From Streptomyces albogriseolus (lineage in GTDB: Bacteria > Actinomycetota > Actinomycetes > Streptomycetales > Streptomycetaceae): a stretch of 64,000 nucleotides of DNA. Each line of letters opens with the position of its first letter. Position 1 is the stretch's first letter. A program made the position numbers and the translations under genes. The notes under the pieces are model-generated. The model saw only the letters and a program-made list of their open reading frames with translations, had not been told where the DNA came from and ran no database searches. The stretch is taken from positions 62,001 to 126,000 of the forward strand of contig BMVA01000002.1 in assembly GCA_014650475.1 (NCBI GenBank). Reading direction: 5' to 3'. Of the stretch, positions 1-9,112 are shown piece by piece.

Positions 1-579
1 CAGGTCGGCCCACACCTCCTCGACGCGGCGTTCCAGCGCGTCGAGGGGCACGTCGTTGTCGACGACGATGTCGGCGACGGCGCGGCGCTGCTCGCGGGTG
101 GCCTGGGCGGCCATGCGGGCCCGTGCGTCCTCCTCGCTCATGCCGCGCAGCCGCACCAGCCGGTCGAGCTGGGTCCCGGGGCTCGCGTCGACGACGATCA
201 CGACGTCGTAGAGGGGGGCGAGGCCGTTCTCGGTGAGGAGCGGAACGTCGTGGACGACGACGGCGTCCTCGGGCGCGGCCTCCTCCAGCTCGCGCGACCG
301 GGCGCCCACCAGGGGGTGCACGATCGAGTTGAGCGTGGCCAGCTTCTCCGGGTCGCTGAAGACGAGGGCGCCGAGGCGGGGCCGGTCCAGGCTGCCGTCC
401 TCGGCGAGGATCTCCTCGCCGAAGGCCTTCACGACGGCGGCGAGCCCGGGCGTGCCCGGTTCCACGACCTCACGTGCGATGCGGTCGGCGTCGATCAGCA
501 CGGCTCCGTGCCGCACGAGCAGCCGTGACACCTCGCTCTTGCCGGCTCCGATACCGCCGGTCAGGCCCACTGTCAGCAT
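1..579 (-). CDS. coaE: Dephospho-CoA kinase CoaE (3' end outside window)
   Basis: Catalyses the last step of coenzyme A synthesis, ATP-dependent 3'-phosphorylation of dephospho-CoA in the cytosol. The first 193 residues are visible; the last few residues and the stop lie beyond the left edge (family length is about 200). The P-loop GGIGAGKS is at residues 8-15, and a DAD motif typical of the family is at residues 30-32. The ATG at 579 is the natural start because the protein begins directly with the beta strand before the P-loop. The Shine-Dalgarno sequence is weak. The gene lies 45 nt downstream of the PAC2-family gene on the same strand and is probably cotranscribed with it. Only the family identity is claimed; the missing end prevents a check of the full length. 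Confidence 0.93.
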   Translation of the reverse strand, partial: MLTVGLTGGIGAGKSEVSRLLVRHGAVLIDADRIAREVVEPGTPGLAAVVKAFGEEILAEDGSLDRPRLGALVFSDPEKLATLNSIVHPLVGARSRELEEAAPEDAVVVHDVPLLTENGLAPLYDVVIVVDASPGTQLDRLVRLRGMSEEDARARMAAQATREQRRAVADIVVDNDVPLDALERRVEEVWADL

Positions 580-624
580 GGGCAGCAGCCTAAGCGTCCG
601 CTGTGACCGGCGGTCCGGCGGGCG

Positions 625-1563
625 TCAGCTGTCGCCCTCCCGTTCGGCGAGGAACTTCTCGAACTCGCGGCCGATCTCGTCCGCCGACGGGATGTCCACC
701 GGCTCGGCGAGCATGTTGCCCCGGGTCGCGGCGCCCGCCGCGGCGTCGTACTGGTGCTCCAGACCCTGGACGAGGGCGGTGAGCTCGTCGTCGCCCTCGC
801 GGATCTGGCGGTCGATCTCGGTCTGGGTGCGCTGGGCGTCGGTGCGCAGGGAGTGCGCGACGCCCGGCAGGACGAGCCCGGTGGCGGCCGTGACGGCCTC
901 CAGCGCGGTCAGCGCCGCGTCCGGGTACGGCGAGCGGGCGATGTAGTGCGGCACGTGCGCCGCGACGCCCAGGACGTCGTGCCCGGCCTGCATCAGCCGG
1001 TACTCGATCAGGGCCTCGGCACTGCCCGGGACCTGCGCCTCGTCGAAGACGCTGGTGCTGACCGGGACGAGGTCGGTGCGGTTGCCGTGCGGGGTGAGGC
1101 CGACCGGGCGGGTGTGCGGGACGCCCATGGGGATGCCGTGGAAGTTCACCGACAGGCGCACCTGGAGACGCTCCACGATCTGCTGCACGGCCGCGGCGAA
1201 GCGCTCCCACTCCACGTCCGGCTCGGGCCCCGAGAGCAGCAGGAAGGGCGCTCCGGTGGCGTCCTGCACGAGCCGCACGGTGATGGCCGGCACCTCGTAG
1301 TCGGTCCACCGGTCGCGGGTGAAGGTGAGCAGGGGCCGGCGCGCGCGGTAGTCGACGAGCCGGTCGTGGTCGAACCGGGCGACGACCTGGTGGGGCAGAG
1401 AGTCGAGCAGCCGGTCGACGATCTGGTCCCCGGTCTCCCCCGCGTCGATGTATCCGTCGAAGTGGTAGAGCATGACAAGTCCGGCCGACTCCTGGGCCAG
1501 CGCCATGTCGACGACGCTCAGACCCTTCGGCTCCCAGGCGTACACATCCTGCGGATCAAGCAC
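625..1563 (-). CDS. PAC2 family (proteasome assembly chaperone-like) protein
   Basis: A 312-residue protein of the PAC2 family, related to archaeal and eukaryotic proteasome assembly chaperones. Its role in actinobacteria is not established, although Streptomyces does have a 20S proteasome. The N-terminal part carries the family pattern of alternating strands and glycines ([28 protein letters not shown]), and the C-terminal ~70 residues are charged and helical. The GTG at 1563 is chosen because a GAGGAGGAG stretch lies 8 nt upstream; longer in-frame extensions run into a repeat element. It sits between the rpsA terminator and coaE, so it is likely transcribed from its own promoter with coaE downstream. 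The family call is firm; the function is unknown. Confidence 0.85.
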   Translation of the reverse strand: MLDPQDVYAWEPKGLSVVDMALAQESAGLVMLYHFDGYIDAGETGDQIVDRLLDSLPHQVVARFDHDRLVDYRARRPLLTFTRDRWTDYEVPAITVRLVQDATGAPFLLLSGPEPDVEWERFAAAVQQIVERLQVRLSVNFHGIPMGVPHTRPVGLTPHGNRTDLVPVSTSVFDEAQVPGSAEALIEYRLMQAGHDVLGVAAHVPHYIARSPYPDAALTALEAVTAATGLVLPGVAHSLRTDAQRTQTEIDRQIREGDDELTALVQGLEHQYDAAAGAATRGNMLAEPVDIPSADEIGREFEKFLAEREGDS

Positions 1564-1631
1564 AGTGACCGCTCCTCCTCGTGTTTCACCCACCACAACG
1601 TGGCACGAAGCACAGGCATTCCCGCGTCCCG

Positions 1632-1688
1632 CAGGGGCGCGGGGAACTGCGGGGCGAACCCCCACCGGCCCGCGGCCGGCGACGAACC
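1632..1688 (+). repeat. Streptomyces intergenic repeat copy (GGGGCGCGGGGAAC type)
   Basis: The segment contains AGGGGCGCGGGGAAC (1633-1647) followed by a C-rich half ending in GACGAAC. The same 15-nt core appears twice, in the opposite orientation, at 54256-54270 and 54324-54338. In my experience this is a dispersed intergenic element of Streptomyces genomes. Here it lies between the rpsA terminator and the PAC2 gene start. No coding function is seen. Confidence 0.7.
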
Positions 1689-1700
1689 CACCGGGCACGC

Positions 1701-1736
1701 CTGAGGGGCCGCACCCCAAAAGGTGCGACCCCTCAG
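1701..1736 (-). terminator. rpsA transcription terminator hairpin
   Basis: A 15-bp stem (one G-T wobble) with a 6-nt loop begins 30 nt past the rpsA stop. It has no clear T tract, which is usual for Streptomyces terminators. It isolates rpsA from the downstream PAC2-coaE pair. Confidence 0.85.
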
Positions 1737-1765
1737 ATCAACCACTAACCCTCAGTGGAGAGCGT

Positions 1766-3259
1766 TCAGCTCTGGCCACCGGCCAGCTTCTCGCGAAGCG
1801 CGGCCAGCGCCTCGTCCGAAGCCAGGGCGCCGGACTGGTCGCCGCCCTCGGAGGAGTACGAACCGCCGCCGGACGCGGCCGGAGCGGCGGCCTCGCCACC
1901 CTCGGCAGCGGCCTTCTCGTCCGCCTCGCGGGACTTGATGACCTGCGCCTGGTGCTGCTCGAAGCGAGCCTGCGCCTCGGCGTACTGGCGCTCCCACTCC
2001 TCGCGCTGCTTCTCGTAGCCCTCGAGCCAGTCGTTGGTCTCGGGGTCGAAGCCCTCGGGGTAGATGTAGTTGCCCTGGTCGTCGTAGGACGCGGCCATGC
2101 CGTACAGGGTCGGGTCGAACTCGACCGCCGTCGGGTCGGCGCCGAAGGCCTCGTTGGCCTGCTTCAGCGAGAGGCTGATGCGACGGCGCTCGAGGTCGAT
2201 GTCGATGACCTTGACGAAGATCTCGTCGTTGACCTGGACGACCTGCTCCGGGATCTCCACGTGGCGCTCGGCCAGCTCGGAGATGTGGACCAGACCCTCG
2301 ATGCCCTCGTCCACGCGGACGAACGCACCGAACGGAACCAGCTTCGTGACCTTGCCGGGCACGACCTGGCCGATCTGGTGGGTGCGGGCGAACTGCTGCC
2401 ACGGGTCTTCCTGGGTCGCCTTCAGCGACAGGGAGACGCGCTCGCGGTCCATGTCGACGTCGAGGACCTCGACCGTGACCTCCTGGCCGACCTCGACGAC
2501 CTCGGAGGGGTGGTCGATGTGCTTCCAGGAGAGCTCGGAGACGTGGACCAGACCGTCCACGCCGCCGAGGTCCACGAAGGCGCCGAAGTTGACGATCGAG
2601 GAGACGACGCCGGAACGGACCTGACCCTTCTGCAGGGTGGTGAGGAACGTCTGGCGGACCTCGGACTGGGTCTGCTCCAGCCAGGCACGGCGGGACAGGA
2701 CCACGTTGTTGCGGTTCTTGTCCAGCTCGATGATCTTCGCCTCGAGCTCCTTGCCCACGTAGGGCTGGAGGTCGCGGACGCGGCGCATCTCGACCAGGGA
2801 GGCCGGGAGGAAGCCGCGGAGGCCGATGTCGAGGATGAGACCACCCTTGACGACCTCGATGACGGTACCGGTGACGATGCCGTCCTCTTCCTTGATCTTC
2901 TCGATGGTGCCCCAGGCACGCTCGTACTGGGCGCGCTTCTTCGAGAGGATCAGGCGGCCTTCCTTGTCCTCCTTCTGGAGGACCAGGGCCTCGATCTCGT
3001 CGCCGACGGCGACGACCTCGTTCGGGTCGACGTCGTGCTTGATCGAGAGCTCTCGGCTCGGGATGACACCTTCGGTCTTGTAACCGATGTCGAGCAGGAC
3101 CTCGTCCCGGTCGACCTTCACGATGACGCCGTCGACGATGTCGCCGTCGTTGAAGTACTTGATCGTCTCGTCGATCGCGGCGAGGAAGGCTTCCTCGTTA
3201 CCGATGTCGTTGACCGCTACCTGCGGGGTGGTGGCGGTGGTCTCGGTGCTGCTCGTCAT
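1766..3259 (-). CDS. rpsA: 30S ribosomal protein S1
   Basis: Ribosomal protein S1, which binds mRNA on the small subunit and helps initiation on structured messages. The protein has 497 residues with four S1 (OB-fold) repeats at roughly residues 35-105, 120-190, 205-277 and 290-362, each ending with the typical SLS or LSR strand. This is the short four-repeat actinobacterial form rather than the six-repeat E. coli form. The last ~130 residues are acidic and Ala/Gly-rich and look disordered. The start is ATG 3259, giving the usual MTSST N-terminus; an in-frame extension to 3358 is untranslated leader. Its Shine-Dalgarno GGAG lies inside a 9-bp inverted repeat, and a strong promoter lies at 3453-3481. 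Confidence 0.97.
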   Translation of the reverse strand: MTSSTETTATTPQVAVNDIGNEEAFLAAIDETIKYFNDGDIVDGVIVKVDRDEVLLDIGYKTEGVIPSRELSIKHDVDPNEVVAVGDEIEALVLQKEDKEGRLILSKKRAQYERAWGTIEKIKEEDGIVTGTVIEVVKGGLILDIGLRGFLPASLVEMRRVRDLQPYVGKELEAKIIELDKNRNNVVLSRRAWLEQTQSEVRQTFLTTLQKGQVRSGVVSSIVNFGAFVDLGGVDGLVHVSELSWKHIDHPSEVVEVGQEVTVEVLDVDMDRERVSLSLKATQEDPWQQFARTHQIGQVVPGKVTKLVPFGAFVRVDEGIEGLVHISELAERHVEIPEQVVQVNDEIFVKVIDIDLERRRISLSLKQANEAFGADPTAVEFDPTLYGMAASYDDQGNYIYPEGFDPETNDWLEGYEKQREEWERQYAEAQARFEQHQAQVIKSREADEKAAAEGGEAAAPAASGGGSYSSEGGDQSGALASDEALAALREKLAGGQS

Positions 3260-3267
3260 GTGGGAAA

Positions 3268-3316
3268 GGGCTCCGGTACGGACATTGAAGTCGTAGGTAC
3301 TGCTACGCCGGAGCCC
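3268..3316 (-). promoter_or_regulatory. rpsA leader hairpin overlapping the Shine-Dalgarno
   Basis: Two perfect complementary 9-mers (3268-3276 and 3308-3316) enclose 31 nt. On the mRNA the proximal arm reads CCGGAGCCC and contains the only good Shine-Dalgarno of rpsA. The interior also has a small hairpin (CGTAG/CTACG). Folding would hide the ribosome binding site. Autogenous control by S1 is known in E. coli; that it happens here is inference. Confidence 0.5.
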
Positions 3317-3452
3317 GTTTCGCTCTGCAGAAGCCGGACAGCCAAGGAAGCGCCACAAAAATCCGGTGGCGCCTCGAGAACCGAGGGGACATACAACAGA
3401 TGCGAGCGCAGCCTGCTACGTCTGAGGTGCGCAGGCTCGCAGCGCAACTTGT

Positions 3453-3481
3453 AGCATACGGGGGCGGCCGGGCAGGGTCAA
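3453..3481 (-). promoter_or_regulatory. Housekeeping (HrdB-type) promoter of rpsA
   Basis: On the minus strand a -35 TTGACC (3476-3481) is separated by exactly 17 nt from a -10 TATGCT (3453-3458). This is close to the vegetative consensus. Transcription would begin near 3446, leaving a leader of about 185 nt before the rpsA ATG. Between 3482 and 3611 I see no further signal. Confidence 0.85.
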
Positions 3482-3624
3482 TGCGCGAAGCCGCCCACCC
3501 GGGGCGGATCGCCGCATAACCGGCACAACTGCCGTCTCCCGAGGCCATGCAGGGGTGAAGAAGACCCCCTCGGCGACACACCGGGGACCCGGCTGGACGG
3601 AAGAGTACGACGAGGGAGCCGATC

Positions 3625-4434
3625 ATCCAAGAGCCCGAAGTCCCCGAACCGGAGGCCACCCGGCGGGAGGCCGGCGTCACGGAGAGCTCCCGGGCCAACC
3701 GGGGCTGGTGGGACCGCAACGCCGACGAGTACCAGAACGAGCACGGCACCTTCCTCGGCGACGACCGCTTCGTGTGGGGTCCGGAGGGCCTGGACGAGGT
3801 GGAGGCGGAGCTGCTCGGCCCGCCGGAGGAGCTGAAGGGGCGCGACGTCCTGGAGCTGGGCGCCGGCGCGGCGCAGTGCTCGCGCTGGCTGGCGGCGCAG
3901 GGCGCGCGGCCGGTGGCGCTGGACATCTCGCACCGCCAGCTCCAGCACGCGCTGCGCATCGGCGGGGCCTTCCCCCTGGTGTGCGCGGACGCGGGCGCGC
4001 TCCCCTTCGCCGACGCCTCCTTCGACCTGGCCTGCTCGGCGTACGGGGCGCTGCCCTTCGTCGCCGATCCGCGGCTGGTGCTGCGCGAGGTGCACCGGGT
4101 GCTGCGTCCGGGAGGACGGCTGGTGTTCTCGCTGACGCACCCGGTCCGCTGGGCGTTCCCGGACGAGCCGGGCCCGGAGGGGCTGAGCGTGTCCGGGTCG
4201 TACTTCGACCGCACGCCGTACGTGGAGCAGGACGAGAGCGGTCACGCCGTGTACGTCGAGCACCACAGGACGCTCGGGGACCGGGTCCGTGACGTGGTCG
4301 CCTCCGGTTTCCGGCTGGTGGACCTGGTGGAGCCGGAGTGGCCGGCCTGGAACACGGCCGAGTGGGGCGGCTGGTCCCCGCTACGCGGCAGTCTGATCCC
4401 GGGTACGGCGATCTTCGTGTGCGTACGGGACTGA
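3625..4434 (+). CDS. Class I SAM-dependent methyltransferase (non-canonical start)
   Basis: A methyltransferase of the Methyltransf_11 type, substrate unknown. The SAM-binding motif I is VLELGAGAAQCSRWLA, followed by motif II VALDIS and the usual LREVHRVLRPGGRLVFS segment. The conserved N-terminus ANRGWWDRNADEYQ lies upstream of the first in-frame GTG (3772), so translation must begin earlier. No in-frame ATG, GTG or TTG exists between that point and the preceding stop near 3554. The sequence GAGGGAG (3612-3618) stands 6 nt before an ATC at 3625 (an adjacent ATC is at 3622), which I take as the likely start, giving 269 residues. It ends 4 nt before hrpB. The family call is certain; the start is not. 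Confidence 0.8.
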   Translation: MQEPEVPEPEATRREAGVTESSRANRGWWDRNADEYQNEHGTFLGDDRFVWGPEGLDEVEAELLGPPEELKGRDVLELGAGAAQCSRWLAAQGARPVALDISHRQLQHALRIGGAFPLVCADAGALPFADASFDLACSAYGALPFVADPRLVLREVHRVLRPGGRLVFSLTHPVRWAFPDEPGPEGLSVSGSYFDRTPYVEQDESGHAVYVEHHRTLGDRVRDVVASGFRLVDLVEPEWPAWNTAEWGGWSPLRGSLIPGTAIFVCVRD

Positions 4435-4438
4435 GCGC

Positions 4439-6986
4439 GTGATCCGTCACGAGGCGCTGGAGTCCCTTCCGGTGCGCGGGGCCCTGCCCCGGCTCACCGA
4501 GGCGTTGGCGGCGCACGGCACGTCGGTGCTGGTGGCGCCGCCTGGCACCGGCAAGACCACCCTGGTGCCGCTGGCGCTCTCCGGTCTGTGGGGCGCTGGT
4601 CCCGCGCGGCGGGTGCTGGTCGCCGAGCCCCGGCGGATCGCGGCCCGCGCGGCGGCGCGCCGGATGGCGTGGCTGCTGGGCGAGCGGGTGGGCGCCTCGG
4701 TCGGTTTCACCGTGCGCGGGGAACGGGCCGTGGGACGGGACACGCGCGTGGAGGTCGTCACGACCGGTGTGCTGCTCCAGCGGCTCCAGCGCGACCAGGA
4801 GCTGGCCGGGGTGGACGCGGTGGTGCTGGACGAGTGCCACGAGCGGCATCTGGACGCGGACACGGCGGCGGCGTTCCTGTGGGACGTGCGCGAGACGCTG
4901 CGGCCGGACCTGCGGCTGGTGGCCGCGTCGGCGACGACGGACGCGGAGGGCTGGGCGCGGCTGCTGGGCGGCGCGCCCGTCGTCGAGGCGCGGGGCGCCG
5001 CGCACCCGGTCGACGTGGTGTGGGCGCCGCCCCCGCGCGCGGTGCGTCCGCCGCACGGCATGTGGGTGGACCCGGCGCTGCTCACGCATGTGGCGGCGGT
5101 GGTACGGCGGGCCCTGGCCGAGCGGGACGGCGACGTGCTGGTGTTCCTGCCGGGGGTCGGGGAGATCTCCCGGGTGGCCGGGATGCTGGGCGGTCCGCCC
5201 GGCGTGGACGTCCTCCAGGTGCACGGGCGGGCGCCGGCCGCCGTGCAGGACGCGGTGCTGTCGCCCGGGGAGCGGCGGCGGGTGGTGCTGGCGACGTCGG
5301 TCGCGGAGTCCTCGCTGACGGTGCCGGGGGTGCGGGTGGTGGTGGACTCGGGTCTCGCCCGCGAGCCGCGCGTCGACCACGCGCGGGGCCTGAGCGCGCT
5401 CGCGACGGTACGGGCCTCGCGGGCCGCGGGGCGGCAGCGGGCGGGCCGCGCCGGGCGTGAGGCGCCGGGCGCGGTGTACCGCTGCTGGGCGGAGGCGGAG
5501 GACGCGCGGCTGCCGTCGTACCCCTCCCCCGAGATCAAGGTGGCCGACCTGACGGCGTTCGCGCTCCAGGCGGCCTGCTGGGGCGATCCTGACGCCTCCG
5601 GCCTGGCGCTGCTGGATCCCCCGCCGGGCGGCGCGATGGCGGCGGCCCGGGACGTCCTCACGGCGATCGACGCGGTACGGCCGGACGGCCGCCCCACGGA
5701 ACGGGGCGCCCGCCTGACCCGGCTCGGTCTCCACCCGCGCCTGGGCCGCGCCCTGCTGGACGCGTCACCCCGCGTGGGCGCCGCCCTCGCCGCCGAGGTC
5801 GTCGCCCTTCTCTCCGAGGAGCCTCCCCGCGACCACGGCGACGACCTCCCCACCGCCCTCCGCACGGCACGCCGCGGCGGCGACGGCTACGCGGCCCGCT
5901 GGCGCACGGAGGTCCGGAGGCTGCGGAGGGCGGCGTCGGAGGCGGAGGGGGCGATACCGGCCGCTGGGCCTGACACGGGCGGCGGGACCCCGGCTCCCCG
6001 TGGCCCCGGCGCCGAGGAGCGGGCCGTCGGGCTGGTGGTGGCGCTGGCGTTCCCGGAGCGGGTGGCTCGGGCGGACGGCGGGTCGTATCTGATGGTGGGT
6101 GGGACGCGGGCCGAGGTGGGGGCCGGGTCCGCGCTGCGGGGGGCCGAGTGGGTCGCTGTCGCCGTGGCCGACCGGCCCGTGGGGCGCGGGCACGCGCGTG
6201 TGCTGCTGGGGGCTGCCGTGGACGAGGACGTGGCGCGCCGGGCGGCGGGGACGCTCCTCGATCGGCGCGAGGAGGTGCACTGGGCGGACGGGGACGTCGT
6301 GGCGCGCCGGGTCGAGCGGCTCGGGGCGGTCGAGCTGGCCGCGCGGCCGCTCACGGACGCCGGCCCCGGGCTGGTGCGCGCCGCACTGCTGGACGGGCTG
6401 CGCCGGGAGGGGTTCGGGCTGCTGCGGTGGCCGGCCGGGGCGGAGGTCCTGCGGCAGCGGCTGGCCTTCCTGCACGCGCGGCTGGGCGAGCCGTGGCCGG
6501 ATGTGTCCGACGGGGCGCTGCACGCGCGCGTGGACGAGTGGCTGGAGCAAGGAGCTGAGCCGGGCGCGGCGCCGGGCCGACCTCGCGCGGATCGACGCCG
6601 GGCAGGCGCTGGCGCGGCTGCTGCCCTGGGCGTCCGGCGAGGCGGCGCGCCTCGACGAGCTGGCGCCCGAGCGGATCACCGTGCCCAGCGGGTCGGCCGT
6701 CCGTGTCGACTGGTCCGACCCGGAGCGGCCGGTGCTCGCCGTGAAGCTGCAGGAGATGTTCGGGCTGCAGGAGTCGCCGACGGTGGCCGGGGTGCCGCTG
6801 CTGGTCCACCTGCTGTCCCCGGCCGGGCGGCCCGCCGCGGTCACCGCCGACCTCGCCTCCTTCTGGCGTGAGGGCTACCAGCAGGTGCGGGCGGAGCTGC
6901 GCGGCCGGTACCCGAAGCACCCCTGGCCGGAGGACCCGGCCGCCGCGCGGCCGACCCGCCACACCAACGCGCGGCTGCGCGGATAG
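4439..6986 (+). pseudogene. hrpB: ATP-dependent RNA helicase HrpB, broken by a frameshift
   Basis: A DEAH-box type superfamily 2 helicase of the HrpB family (about 849 residues if repaired). Walker A APPGTGKT is at residues 33-40 and the DECH box at 131-134, followed by the helicase C domain (motif VI region GRQRAGRAGR) and the HrpB C-terminal domain. The reading frame from GTG 4439 is intact to residue ~704, then changes at 6548-6551, where CAAGGAG should read CAGGAG. One extra A moves the true C-terminus (LARIDAGQALARLLPWA onward) into the next frame, which ends at 6984-6986. Without repair the original frame runs on to a stop at 6871. This may be a sequencing error or a real recent mutation. 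The gene follows the methyltransferase by 4 nt. Confidence 0.88.
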
Positions 6987-6995
6987 GGCGTCGGC

Positions 6996-8789
6996 TCAGG
7001 CGGCCGGGGTCTCCGACGGGTCGGTGGACGGGTCCGTCGAGGGGGCCGGGTCCGTCGAGGGGGCCGGGTCCGTCGACGGGTCAGGCTCGGGGCTCGGTGC
7101 GGCGGCCGGTTCCACGGTCAGCTTCACGTCGAGGGTCGCGCCGCCCGCCGTGGTGAGGCGGAGCAGGAACGTGCCGGCGGTGTCGTCCGCGTACAGCTTC
7201 GGCAGGGTCAGCTGCCCGTCCGCGTCGGTCTTCAGACCGGTCAGTGAGCGGACCGCCTTGCCGTCGGCGTCCTTGAAGTAGGGGCCCTTGTCGTTCTCGG
7301 CGGGGTCGTCGGCGGACGTCACGAGGGTCGCGGTGACGGCGACCTTCCCGGCGGCCTCGCCGCGGTACGTGGCCTTGACCTGGACCGGCTCGGCGAACTC
7401 GCCGCCCGCGACGCAGGTCGGTTCCTTCTCGCCGGCGAGGGCGAGGGCGTCGGCGGCGCGCGCGGTGACCGTCGCCCTGTAGGGGACGCCCTTGACCGAG
7501 CGGCCGACGACGGCGGCCTGGACGGCGAACGCGCCGGTCCTCTCCCCCGCCTGCAGCGCGGGCGCGACCGCGACACCGGACGCGTCGGTGGTCACGGTCG
7601 CCACCGTCTCACCGCCGGTGAAGGTGGTGTCCGTGTCGCCGACGAGCGTGAAGCGGATCCGCACCTTGGCGACCGCCTTGCCGGCCTCCGTCTCCGCGCG
7701 GGTGGAGACGCGCTCGGCGAAGGTGTGGCCCGCCATGGCGGTGAGGGTGCCGGTGCCGGCGTCCTCCAAGTGGTGCACCGTGTCGGTGGGCGTCGGCGGG
7801 GTGGCCGGCGGGGGCGTGACGGGCGGCGTGCTCGGACTGCCGCCGTTGCCGGGTGCGGCCGGGCTGGGCGACGGCCGGGAGCCGGAGGGCTTGCCGGGCC
7901 GTGCCGGCGGGGTGGTGCCCGGCGCGGACGGGGTGACGCCGGGGCGTGCCGTGTCGTCGCTGCGGTCCACGGGCAGGGCGCCGGTGCCGTCGGGGATCTC
8001 GTGGGTGCCCCTGCGGTAGAACTCCAGCCACGACAGGACGGTGTTCAGGTAGTCCGTCGAGTTGTTGTAGCTGAGGATCGCCTTGCGCAGGTCGCCCTGC
8101 TGGGACAGGTCCCAGTCGAAGCGGCACAGGTAGTGGCCGGCGGCGAGGGCGGCGTCGTAGATGTTGTTGGGGTCCTTGCGGCCGTCGCCGTTGCCGTCGC
8201 GGCCCGCCCAGTCCCAGGTGGAGGGGATGAACTGCATGGGGCCGACGGCCTGGTCGTACATCCGGTTGCCGTCGTAGGCGCCGTTGTCGGTGTCGCGGAT
8301 GAGGGCGAAGCCGTTGCCGTCGAGCTGGGGGCCGAGGATCGGCGTGACGGTGGTGCCGTCGGCGGTGACCCGGCCGCCGCGCGCCTGACCCGACTCCACC
8401 TTGCCGATGGCGGCGAGGAGTTGCCAGGGCAGGTTGCAGCCGGGCTTCTTCTCGCGCAGCGTGGCCTCGGCCTGCTTGTAGGCGTCGAGGACGGTCGCGG
8501 GTATGCCCGCCTCGCCGGCCCGCTGGTCGCCTGCGTCGCCGGAACCCGCGGAGGGCGACGGGTTGGGGCTGTTGAGGGGCGGCAGGTCCGTGTAGTACGG
8601 CGAGTTGCCGGTCGCGCTGTCGTCGGCTGCCGTGTCGGGCGCGGAGGTGGCGTCGCCGGTGCTCTGTCTGCCCTGGTCGTCGACCGTGGCGCCGGGTGCC
8701 TGGGACGCGGACAGGGCCGCCACCGCTGCCGCGGCCACGGCGGTGGTTGCCGCTCCCTTGCGCAGCCTCCTGCCGATGTGCGCCGCCAT
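6996..8789 (-). CDS. Secreted lytic transglycosylase with C-terminal repeat tail
   Basis: An exported murein hydrolase of 597 residues. It has an Ala-rich signal peptide (about residues 1-35), a Ser/Pro/Asp-rich linker, and an SLT/MltB-like lytic transglycosylase domain (about 95-260) with the putative catalytic Glu132 in GKVESG and the typical AVGPMQFIPSTW segment. A second low-complexity linker follows (about 280-345). The C-terminal ~230 residues hold beta-rich, Ig-like sequence and end in tandem STDPAP repeats. ATG 8789 has GGGGAGGGG about 6 nt upstream. It converges on hrpB with only 9 nt between stops. It presumably remodels peptidoglycan outside the membrane. The function of the C-terminal part is unknown. 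Confidence 0.85.
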   Translation of the reverse strand: MAAHIGRRLRKGAATTAVAAAAVAALSASQAPGATVDDQGRQSTGDATSAPDTAADDSATGNSPYYTDLPPLNSPNPSPSAGSGDAGDQRAGEAGIPATVLDAYKQAEATLREKKPGCNLPWQLLAAIGKVESGQARGGRVTADGTTVTPILGPQLDGNGFALIRDTDNGAYDGNRMYDQAVGPMQFIPSTWDWAGRDGNGDGRKDPNNIYDAALAAGHYLCRFDWDLSQQGDLRKAILSYNNSTDYLNTVLSWLEFYRRGTHEIPDGTGALPVDRSDDTARPGVTPSAPGTTPPARPGKPSGSRPSPSPAAPGNGGSPSTPPVTPPPATPPTPTDTVHHLEDAGTGTLTAMAGHTFAERVSTRAETEAGKAVAKVRIRFTLVGDTDTTFTGGETVATVTTDASGVAVAPALQAGERTGAFAVQAAVVGRSVKGVPYRATVTARAADALALAGEKEPTCVAGGEFAEPVQVKATYRGEAAGKVAVTATLVTSADDPAENDKGPYFKDADGKAVRSLTGLKTDADGQLTLPKLYADDTAGTFLLRLTTAGGATLDVKLTVEPAAAPSPEPDPSTDPAPSTDPAPSTDPSTDPSETPAA

Positions 8790-9112
8790 AGAGTGAACCC
8801 CTCCCCGTGGGCGCTGTCGCGCCCGTCACCGTGTGCTGTGTCCGCCCTCTTGTGACGATCTGCCCGCCCCGCCGGTTGCCCTGGGATGCGGGACCGGGTC
8901 GGCGACCCTCGCGACCCTACGACAACTTCCTTTGCACGGACACCCGTTGATGCCCGATATTCACCGGTTGACCACCTTCTTGTCCGACGGTTCACGGGGC
9001 GGCGGGCCGCCGCGGCCCCGGGTTGCCGAATACTGGGGTGCGCCCGGCGCCGGGGATCCGCCGGCCGACCTGCCCGGGCGTTCCCGGCCGATCCTTGCTG
9101 CGAGGAGTCCCG
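8790..9112. other. Intergenic region between divergent genes
   Basis: This stretch of 323 nt separates the transglycosylase (minus) from the DUF4184 gene (plus) and must carry both promoters. I see a hairpin GGGCGC/GCGCCC in the transglycosylase leader and a G/C-rich palindromic patch near 9000-9025. I see no convincing -10/-35 pair, riboswitch or small gene. Confidence 0.5.

Noticed and set aside
4439-6986. Programmed frameshift in hrpB
   Set aside because: There is no slippery heptamer, shifty stop or downstream pseudoknot. A simple extra A explains the change, and HrpB homologues are made from one frame.
8790-8960. Possible c-di-AMP (ydaO-type) riboswitch before the lytic transglycosylase gene
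   Set aside because: Such switches precede wall hydrolase genes in Streptomyces, but I could not find the conserved core motifs. Only an ordinary G/C hairpin is visible. A covariance-model search would decide.
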